A stretch of DNA of 26,255 nt from Candidatus Nitrosopumilus sp. (GTDB lineage Archaea > Thermoproteota > Nitrososphaeria > Nitrososphaerales > Nitrosopumilaceae). Made by a program: the position numbers and the translations under genes. The notes beneath the pieces were generated by a model. It ran no database searches. It had not been told where the DNA came from and was given only the letters and a program-made list of their open reading frames with translations. Position 1 is the stretch's first letter; the number at the start of each line of letters is the position of its first letter. Below, piece after piece: positions 21,075 to 26,255 of the stretch. The stretch covers positions 1-26,255 of the forward strand of contig JABDOO010000003.1 of NCBI GenBank assembly GCA_013043295.1. The letters are read 5' to 3'.

Positions 21075-21692
21075 TTAATTCTTGAATGAATTAACAAGAT
21101 TAATGAAATATTTGTGCAGCGAAATATCTTCAGTTAGTTCAGGATGAAAGGCAGTACCAATTACATTATCTTTTTTGATTGCAACAATTCGTTCATTAAA
21201 TTTACCAAGTACTTCTACACCAGAACCAACTTCAGTAACTGATGGTGCTCGAATAAAAACACCTTTGAATTTTGGAATATTGATTGGTTCTAAAGAGATA
21301 TCAGTTTCAAATGATTCTCGTTGTCTACCAAAAGAATTTCTTTCCAATTTAATATCAAAAATATTCAATAAAGGTTGATCAGTTTTTCCAACTATACGAT
21401 CACTTGCAGTATTTGATAGCATTATCATTCCAGCACAAATCCCTAGAACAGGCATTCCATTTTGGATTTTTTCTTTGAGAACTTTAAGGGACCCATTTAC
21501 GAGAGATAATTGCCCAATAGTAGTACTTTCCCCTCCTGGAATTATTATGCCATCCAATTGAGAAATTTCTTCAGGTGTCCTTACATCAGAAATATTTCCA
21601 TCTATTCCTAATTCATCAAGTGCAGCTTTTGCTGAAAGAATATTTTCTTGAACATCTCCTTGTATTGACAATACACCAACAGAAATACTCAT
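21075..21692 (-). CDS. pdxT: Pyridoxal 5'-phosphate synthase glutaminase subunit
   Basis: 205 residues. Class I glutamine amidotransferase with a clear triad: the nucleophile Cys in LGICAGMIML, and His and Glu in AFHPELTED; the oxyanion-loop GGESTTIGQL and the PdxT-specific N-terminus GVLSIQGDVQENI are present. It hydrolyses glutamine and feeds ammonia to PdxS, which makes pyridoxal 5'-phosphate from ribose 5-phosphate and glyceraldehyde 3-phosphate. Its ATG overlaps the pdxS stop by 4 bases (ATGA), so the two subunits are translated together. It converges with valS, 30 bases away. Confidence 0.95.
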   Translation of the reverse strand: MSISVGVLSIQGDVQENILSAKAALDELGIDGNISDVRTPEEISQLDGIIIPGGESTTIGQLSLVNGSLKVLKEKIQNGMPVLGICAGMIMLSNTASDRIVGKTDQPLLNIFDIKLERNSFGRQRESFETDISLEPINIPKFKGVFIRAPSVTEVGSGVEVLGKFNERIVAIKKDNVIGTAFHPELTEDISLHKYFINLVNSFKN

Positions 21693-22657
21693 GCTGTACC
21701 ACCACGATCTTGCATACGTACTTCCAAAGTGTTAACATCTAATCCAATCATAGATTGTCTTTCGTCAATCATTTTCTGTGCCTCTTTGACTTTATCAGAT
21801 TCATTCCAAAATGTAGTAGCCAAAACTATTGCTCTTGCTCTCTCTTTAGCATCATCTGAATTAAAAATTCCAGATCCAACAAATATTCCATCACAACCAA
21901 GAGACATCAAATATGCTGCATCTGCAGGTGTTGCAATTCCACCAGCAGCAAAATTTACAACAGGTAATCTTCCTAGTTTAGCAGTTTGTTCAACAATATC
22001 ATATGATACTTTGAACTCTCTTGCCATTCTAACTAGATCTTGGTTATCTCCAGAATCATAAATTGATTTTATTGTTCTTAATTCATCATTTACTTTTTTG
22101 ATATGTTTGATGGCTTCAGCTACATTTCCAGTACCTGGTTCTCCTTTTGTTCTAATCATTGATGCTCCCTCCTCAATTCTTCTTAAAGCTTCGGCCAAAG
22201 ATCTTGCTCCATTAACAACAGGTGTAGTAAAATCCCATTTCCAAATATGTCGCAGCTCATCTGCAGGTGTTAAAACTTCAGATTCATCAATCATGTCAAC
22301 ATCTGTTTCTTGTAAGACTAATGCTTCATTGACATGTCCAATTCTACATTTAGCCATAACAGGAATTGTAACAGAGTCCATAATCTCTTCAATAATTCTA
22401 ATACTTGCAGTTCTTGCAACTCCACCAGCTTTTCTTACTTCTGATGGTAGTTTATCTAAGACCATAACAGAAACTGCACCAGCTTCTTCAGCAATCTGAG
22501 CTTGCTCTACGGTAGTGACATCCATTACAACCCCATTTTTTAACATATGAGCAAAACCACGTTTAACAGTAGATGAACCATGTAAGGTATCAATAGAATT
22601 AACTTTTCTAGAAACTATTCCTTTAGCATCTAAACGTTCACCTGATAATGGAAGCAT
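21689..22657 (-). CDS. pdxS: Pyridoxal 5'-phosphate synthase lyase subunit
   Basis: 322 residues; typical PdxS is about 295, and here the excess is an N-terminal lead of some 25 residues before the usual TVKRGFAHMLKNGVVMDVT start. Other family marks are AGAVSVMVLDKLPSEVRKAGGVARTAS with the catalytic Lys, MAKCRIGHVNEA, MIDESEVLTPAD, MIRTKGEPGTGNVAEA, and VVNFAAGGIATPADAAYLMSLGCDGIFVGSGIF. It forms the PLP synthase core (a double hexamer in studied species) with PdxT, whose gene overlaps the stop codon. The ATG at 22657 has a TATA-like ATACAAATAG (near 22686-22677) about 26 bases upstream, which supports the longer N-terminus. Confidence 0.95.
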   Translation of the reverse strand: MLPLSGERLDAKGIVSRKVNSIDTLHGSSTVKRGFAHMLKNGVVMDVTTVEQAQIAEEAGAVSVMVLDKLPSEVRKAGGVARTASIRIIEEIMDSVTIPVMAKCRIGHVNEALVLQETDVDMIDESEVLTPADELRHIWKWDFTTPVVNGARSLAEALRRIEEGASMIRTKGEPGTGNVAEAIKHIKKVNDELRTIKSIYDSGDNQDLVRMAREFKVSYDIVEQTAKLGRLPVVNFAAGGIATPADAAYLMSLGCDGIFVGSGIFNSDDAKERARAIVLATTFWNESDKVKEAQKMIDERQSMIGLDVNTLEVRMQDRGGTA

Positions 22658-22687
22658 AGCTTAATTTTTCCTAAAGACTATTTGTAT

Positions 22688-23221
22688 CTATTCACTAAAT
22701 TCAGACATAATTAGATCAAGTTCAGATTCGACCATGGTAATTATTGGCGGAATAAAATCTTCTGTTACACTTTGTTGTGGCCAATGTATTTGATTAACGC
22801 GACCATTCAATGTTACTTTAACATTTGATTTTTGATACTCAGTTGCATTATCCATAACAGCAAAAGATTCTGAGGGAATTGCTATGAAACCAGTTTCTTT
22901 TACCAAGGCTTTAATTTTGTTAAGTTTTGCTTCATCTAATTTTGAGCGAACGTCAGGTTTCAAGTAGCCTTGTTCAGTTACAGAATATTTGATTTCTCCA
23001 TCATTTTTGATGTAAAGAATTTCAGTTTTTGTTGCCCCTACCCTTTCAGTTACCCCATAGGAGATTTTCTTTAATTGGTGCTTTGTATATTCGATTTCAA
23101 GATTATCAGTGTAATTTGCTGCAGAAGTTGGAATTTCATTTTTCAGTATTAGTGGTGTGACAAGTAAAAGAGCTGCAATTACTGGGATCGCACCTAATAT
23201 TATGTAAATTGGTTTTACCAT
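22688..23221 (-). CDS. Membrane-anchored extracytoplasmic hypothetical protein
   Basis: 177 residues. An N-terminal helix (about residues 5-25, IYIILGAIPVIAALLLVTPLIL) anchors a soluble domain of about 145 residues that should lie outside the membrane. The domain has repeated beta-like strands (NLEIEYTKHQLKKISYGVTE, ILYIKNDGEIKYSVTEQG, SNVKVTLNGRVNQIHWP) and one helical segment (SKLDEAKLNKIKALVKET), with no Cys, so there is no metal or disulfide site. Not recognised; proteins of this layout are common in thaumarchaeal genomes. It lies between pdxS (30 bases away, same strand) and the tRNA-Trp gene. The ATG at 23221 directly precedes the hydrophobic segment, so the start is credible. Confidence 0.68.
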   Translation of the reverse strand: MVKPIYIILGAIPVIAALLLVTPLILKNEIPTSAANYTDNLEIEYTKHQLKKISYGVTERVGATKTEILYIKNDGEIKYSVTEQGYLKPDVRSKLDEAKLNKIKALVKETGFIAIPSESFAVMDNATEYQKSNVKVTLNGRVNQIHWPQQSVTEDFIPPIITMVESELDLIMSEFSE

Positions 23222-23340
23222 TATCTATTAACAATTACAATTTGATGATTATTGCAAATAAATCTTGGTTAAAAATAACTTAAAATTCAAGTCTTATTCA
23301 TTCTTGTTTGTGGGGTCGTAGCCTAGCCTGGTAGGGCGAC

Positions 23341-23367
23341 AGTGTCTACGAAAAAGATCACCGCTAA
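23341..23367 (+). other. tRNA-Trp intron 1 (27 nt, position 28/29, non-canonical site)
   Basis: The splice sites fit a bulge-helix-bulge: exon GGCG pairs with intron CGCT as the 4-bp central helix, the 5' bulge is ACA (cut after AC) and the 3' bulge AAG (cut after AA). Within the intron, GTGTCT and AGATCAC pair to form the inner stem with one bulged base. Both cuts fall exactly where the mature anticodon stem requires. The site lies in the anticodon stem rather than after base 37. Confidence 0.78.
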
Positions 23368-23376
23368 GGGCTCCAA

Positions 23377-23429
23377 AGGTTAACTAAGCTAAACTGACTC
23401 ACGGATGATGTAAGTTTGGAGCTGTAGTG
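23377..23429 (+). other. tRNA-Trp intron 2 (53 nt, canonical position 37/38)
   Basis: Removal of 23377-23429 is needed to join anticodon base 37 to ACCCGT. A one-base shift (A at 23377 or 23430) gives the same tRNA. The bulge-helix-bulge here is imperfect: CTCC against GTAG has one mismatch, while a stronger 8-bp pairing exists between GCTCCAAA (23370-23377) and TTTGGAGC (23415-23422). The intron also contains CTGA (23393-23396) and ATGATG (23405-23410), resembling box D' and C' of C/D guide RNAs. Confidence 0.65.
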
Positions 23430-23476
23430 ACCCGTAGGTCGCCGGTTCGATTCCGGTCGGCCCCACGTTAAAAATT

Positions 23477-25741
23477 TTATTGGTTTCTTAAAACATTAAG
23501 AGCTGATCCGGCTTTGAACCATTCAATTTGAGCCTTATTGTAAGAATGGTTTAACATTATTTCGTCTTTGGTTCCATCTGAATGTGATAATATGCACTTG
23601 ACTTGTTTGTCAGGTTGAAGTTCATTTAGACCAACTAAACTAATTTTATCATCTTCAAGAATTTTTTCATAGTCATCTGGATTACTAAATGTCATTGCTA
23701 AGATACCTTGTTTTTTCAAATTTGTTTCGTGAATTCTAGCTAAACTCTTTGTAATTACAGCTACACATCCCAAATAGCGTGGAGACATTGCTGCATGTTC
23801 TCTACTACTGCCTTCACCATAATTGTTATCACCAATTATCACCCAACTCATTTGTTTTTCTTTATACTGTCTTGCAATTTTTGAAAAAGATTCTATTTTA
23901 TTATTTAAAAAGTTCTTACCTTCACCTACTTTATCATTAAATGCATTTACAGCACCCAAAAGCATGTTATCACTAAGATTGTCCAAGTGACCCCGTAGAG
24001 ATAGCCATGCTCCTGCAGGAGAGATATGATCAGTAGTGCATTTACCTTTGGCTTTTACCATAATTGGAATATCTTCAAAATCTTTACCATCCCATTTTGG
24101 GAATGGTTCTAACTTTTGGAGTCGTTTACTATTAGGATCAATTATTACTTCAACATCATCAGAATTTTCTGGAGGTGCAATGAAAATTCCTTCAGGTCTC
24201 ATAAAACCTTCTTCAGGGACTTCTGGTGCCGGTTTAGGTGGTTCAAGTTTAAATTTAGTTCCATCAGATGCAATCAAATCATCTTTTAATGGATTAAATG
24301 AGAGTTTTCCACCTAACGCTAAAGCAATAATCATTTCAGGACTACCAATAAAATTTAGAGTATTTCTACGACCATCATTTCGACCTGGGAAATTTCTGTT
24401 AAATGTTGTTACAATAGTATTTTGTTGATCTTTATCTAGTTCTGGTCTATTCCATTGACCAATACACGGTCCACATGCATTTGCTAGAACAGTTGCACCA
24501 ATATCTTTTAGAGAATCCATTTGACCATCTCTTTCTATGGTTCCACGAATTTGTTCAGAACCAGGAGTTACTAATAGTGGAATTTTTGCTTTAATTCCTT
24601 TTTCTTTTGCTTGTTTTGCTAAACTAGCAGCTCTTGACATATCTTCGTAGGATGAATTTGTACAACTTCCAATTAATGCAACAGAAATTGGGTCAGTGTA
24701 ATCATTTGATTCCACATCATCAGATAATTCTGAGATAGTTCTTGCTAAATCTGGTGTATGAGGTCCAACAATATGTGGTTCTAATGTTGAAAGATTAATT
24801 TCAATAACTCTATCAAAGAATTTTTCTGGATTTGTTTCCACTTCAGGATCTGCAATTAATGATTCTCTATTTTGGTTTGCCAAATCAGCAATATGACCTC
24901 TGTTTGTATATTTTAGATAAGTCTCCATTCTTTGATCGTATGGGAAAATAGAACATGTAGCTCCAATTTCTGCTCCCATGTTTGTTATGGTAGCCTTTCC
25001 AGTACAGCTGATAGATTTTGTTCCTGGTCCAAAGTATTCAACAATAGCATTTGTACCACCAGATACTGTTAGTTCTTCAGCTACCTTCAAAATAATATCT
25101 TTGGGGGCTGTCCATCCAGTGAGTTCACCAGTCAATTTGACACCAATTTTTTTAGGATATAGTAATTCCCATGGTAAACCAGCCATAGTTTCAGCAGCAT
25201 CTAGTCCACCTACACCAATAGCAATCATTCCAAGACCCCCAGCATTTGGAGTATGGGAATCTGTACCAATCATTAATCCACCAGGAAACGCATAATTTTC
25301 AAGAACCACTTGATGAATAATTCCTGCACCAGGTTTCCAAAAACCACATCCATATTTTGCTGAAGCAGATTGTAAAAATTTGAAAACTTCACTATTTTCA
25401 TCTAATGAAACTTTCATGTCTATGTCTCCTTGAACTTCTGCTCTAATGAGATGGTCACAATGTACAGTAGTTGGTAAAGATGTTTGTTTTAATCCTGCTT
25501 GCATAAATTGTAGCATTACCATTTGTCCTGTAACATCCTGTAATGCAACTCTATCAGGTTTTAAAAAGACATAATCTTTTCCGCCATTGAAAACAGTATC
25601 ATCAATTTTGTTAAGATGGCCGGATAAAATTTTCTCTGTAAGTGTTAAAGGTCTACCAACAACATTTCTATATTTTACAATATTTTCTTTTAATTTCAAA
25701 TAAACTTTAGAAACAAGCTCTGAAGTAGTATCAGTATCCAC
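23477..25741 (-). CDS. Aconitate hydratase (aconitase, mitochondrial-like type)
   Basis: 754 residues. The three [4Fe-4S] ligands are visible: Cys360 in GSCTNSS, and Cys423 and Cys426 in NACGPCIGQ. Substrate-site regions are complete: VHCDHLIRA, GTDSHTPNAGGLG, FNRNFPGRNDG, and the swivelling C-terminal domain with TTDHISPAG and GDNNYGEGSSREHAA. The enzyme isomerises citrate and isocitrate through cis-aconitate in the TCA cycle; in ammonia-oxidising thaumarchaea the oxidative branch feeds 2-oxoglutarate and glutamate synthesis. The pattern fits the mitochondrial/AcnA-like monomer, not the AcnB type. The start is a GTG at 25741, with an A/T element (about 25765-25773) roughly 26 bases upstream. 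It is the only gene in its transcription unit here. Confidence 0.94.
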   Translation of the reverse strand: MDTDTTSELVSKVYLKLKENIVKYRNVVGRPLTLTEKILSGHLNKIDDTVFNGGKDYVFLKPDRVALQDVTGQMVMLQFMQAGLKQTSLPTTVHCDHLIRAEVQGDIDMKVSLDENSEVFKFLQSASAKYGCGFWKPGAGIIHQVVLENYAFPGGLMIGTDSHTPNAGGLGMIAIGVGGLDAAETMAGLPWELLYPKKIGVKLTGELTGWTAPKDIILKVAEELTVSGGTNAIVEYFGPGTKSISCTGKATITNMGAEIGATCSIFPYDQRMETYLKYTNRGHIADLANQNRESLIADPEVETNPEKFFDRVIEINLSTLEPHIVGPHTPDLARTISELSDDVESNDYTDPISVALIGSCTNSSYEDMSRAASLAKQAKEKGIKAKIPLLVTPGSEQIRGTIERDGQMDSLKDIGATVLANACGPCIGQWNRPELDKDQQNTIVTTFNRNFPGRNDGRRNTLNFIGSPEMIIALALGGKLSFNPLKDDLIASDGTKFKLEPPKPAPEVPEEGFMRPEGIFIAPPENSDDVEVIIDPNSKRLQKLEPFPKWDGKDFEDIPIMVKAKGKCTTDHISPAGAWLSLRGHLDNLSDNMLLGAVNAFNDKVGEGKNFLNNKIESFSKIARQYKEKQMSWVIIGDNNYGEGSSREHAAMSPRYLGCVAVITKSLARIHETNLKKQGILAMTFSNPDDYEKILEDDKISLVGLNELQPDKQVKCILSHSDGTKDEIMLNHSYNKAQIEWFKAGSALNVLRNQ

Positions 25742-25885
25742 ATAATATTGGGAATTAATCCCGAATTTAATATTTACAATTTAAAATTAAAGGAAATTCT
25801 TGTAGTAGGCATGTAAATTCTTAACAATTATAAGCCAAAAGCAGCTTTTTAATACAATGTTGGGGAATTGCAAATTTTCTAAAAT

Positions 25886-25891
25886 GAGGTG
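25886..25891 (+). promoter_or_regulatory. Strong Shine-Dalgarno site before the right-edge gene
   Basis: GAGGTG, complementary to the CACCTC end of archaeal 16S rRNA, stands five bases before the ATG at 25897. A TATA-like TTTTTAATAC (about 25844-25853) lies a further 35 bases up, so this transcript has a leader of about 20 bases, unlike the leaderless genes that dominate the window. Confidence 0.65.
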
Positions 25892-25896
25892 CAAGC

Positions 25897-26255
25897 ATGG
25901 TCAATAAAGGGTTCCCAAAATTTGGCATGTCTCAAGCAGGAGCTTTTGTAGCTGCCCTGAAAAATTACAATTTACCAGATTTTATTTTAGTTCTAGTTGC
26001 AAAGGAATGTAAATCAGAACTCCTTGAAAGAGGAAGAATTGACGATAGACTACAAAGTATGAATGATGATGCTTTAGAATTACTTCACAAAGTGTTTGTC
26101 GGGTGTGAAGAAGATTCAGCAGGGAAATATGCCCAATACAGATTTTTTGCATATGTGTCAAGTATGTATCATAAGTGTGAAGTAATTGTTAATGATACTA
26201 TTCCAGGTGCTTCAGGTAAAAATCACAAAGTTCCTGTTGCAGTGAAAAATAATGG
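25897..26255 (+). CDS. Hypothetical protein, 5' part (cut by window edge)
   Basis: The frame opens at ATG 25897 and runs to the window end, giving 119 residues with no stop. The sequence starts MVNKGFPKFGMSQAGAFVAAL and continues with an aliphatic segment (FILVLVAKECKSELLERGR) and helical stretches (DDALELLHKVFVGCEED, YAQYRFFAYVSSMYHKCEVIV). It has three Cys in the visible part, no signal peptide and no membrane helix. I do not recognise the family. The start is fixed by a good ribosome binding site, GAGGTG, at the right spacing. It is divergent from aconitase. The end of the protein, and hence its domain content, lies outside this window. Confidence 0.7.
   Translation, partial: MVNKGFPKFGMSQAGAFVAALKNYNLPDFILVLVAKECKSELLERGRIDDRLQSMNDDALELLHKVFVGCEEDSAGKYAQYRFFAYVSSMYHKCEVIVNDTIPGASGKNHKVPVAVKNN

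Larger units (their letters stand above)
23312..23465 (+). tRNA. trnW: tRNA-Trp (anticodon CCA) interrupted by two introns
   Basis: Acceptor GGGGTCG (23312-23318) pairs with CGGCCCC (23458-23464), discriminator A at 23465. D arm GCCT...GGGC, T arm GCCGG TTCGATT CCGGT, and variable loop AGGTC are normal. The anticodon arm forms only if two segments are removed: exon 1 ends GAC (23338-23340), exon 2 is GGGCTCCAA (23368-23376), exon 3 begins ACCCGT (23430). Joined, they give a perfect stem ACGGG/CCCGT around the loop CTCCAAA, with anticodon CCA. The mature tRNA is 74 nt and CCA is not encoded. A73 and G1 match archaeal tRNA-Trp. Intron 1 has a good bulge-helix-bulge motif; the second is less certain in its exact borders. 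Confidence 0.88.

Noticed and set aside
22098..22499. 133-residue open frame opposite pdxS
   Set aside because: Antisense to a conserved enzyme; Ser/Ile-rich composition expected from the complement of its codons.
23338..23435. Reading the tRNA at 23312 as a type II (Ser/Leu) tRNA with a long variable arm
   Set aside because: ACAGT/GCTGT can pair and GACC-CGTA-GGTC looks like a variable arm, but no Ser or Leu anticodon then falls in the loop, whereas the two-intron Trp model gives perfect stems and the right discriminator.
24036..24428. 130-residue open frame opposite aconitase
   Set aside because: Antisense shadow with no independent start signals; aconitase is complete on the other strand.
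1..26255. CRISPR array, insertion sequence, integrase or prophage
   Set aside because: No regularly spaced repeats, no transposase or integrase motifs and no phage structural genes were seen.

Overview
The window is a compact, AT-rich archaeal chromosome segment, almost certainly from an ammonia-oxidising thaumarchaeon (Nitrososphaerota) close to Nitrosopumilus. The signs are an archaeal histone, S17e and S11 ribosomal proteins, a PDCD5-family protein, RtcB, a KEOPS Cgi121 domain, archaeal ValS, a membrane-anchored blue copper protein, a tRNA with archaeal-type introns, and many TATA boxes centred about 26 bases before the start codon (leaderless genes, several starting with TTG or GTG). No IS element, CRISPR array, integrase or prophage signature was seen; this looks like ordinary core chromosome with a few accessory islands.

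Layout. 1-2.9 kb: tRNA-modification block (3' part of a Sua5/YrdC gene, a THUMP/Tan1-like gene, and facing them a ubiquitin-like/Cgi121 fusion), then S17e and TatD. 3.0-3.7 kb: histone, tRNA-Cys, blue copper protein. 3.8-7.5 kb: the most accessory-looking part, with an AIPR-family (abortive infection) protein carrying an N-terminal PD-(D/E)xK-like motif, a long imperfect hairpin, a mini zinc protein, a Cys/His-rich unknown, a winged-helix regulator, two small membrane proteins, a 27-residue microprotein and tRNA-Thr. 7.6-10.2 kb: phosphohexomutase and ThiL (overlapping), and a small membrane protein. 10.3-12.9 kb: S11 facing an rtcB-PDCD5-unknown operon. 13.1-15.0 kb: lysine-rich small protein, UspA pair, CBS protein with two small partners including a Cys-rich 36-residue peptide. 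15.0-17.5 kb: PurB, a 46-residue membrane peptide and a stand-alone asparagine-synthetase domain. 17.6-21.0 kb: pterin dehydratase, a PTPS-family protein with an extra N-terminal domain, and ValS. 21.1-26.3 kb: pdxS-pdxT, a membrane-anchored unknown, tRNA-Trp whose mature form needs removal of two introns, aconitase, and the start of an unknown gene cut by the window edge.

How it fits together. RNA maturation recurs: t6A synthesis (Sua5, Cgi121), a THUMP protein, RtcB (the ligase expected to join the exons of the split tRNA-Trp found here), three tRNAs and ValS. Cofactor supply is the second theme (ThiL for thiamine pyrophosphate, PdxST for pyridoxal phosphate, PTPS and carbinolamine dehydratase for pterins), with PurB and aconitase covering central metabolism. 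The points most worth a second look are the Ubl-Cgi121 fusion, the doubly interrupted tRNA-Trp, the isolated AIPR nuclease-like gene with its downstream hairpin, the two-domain PTPS protein, and several tiny genes that ordinary gene calling would miss.
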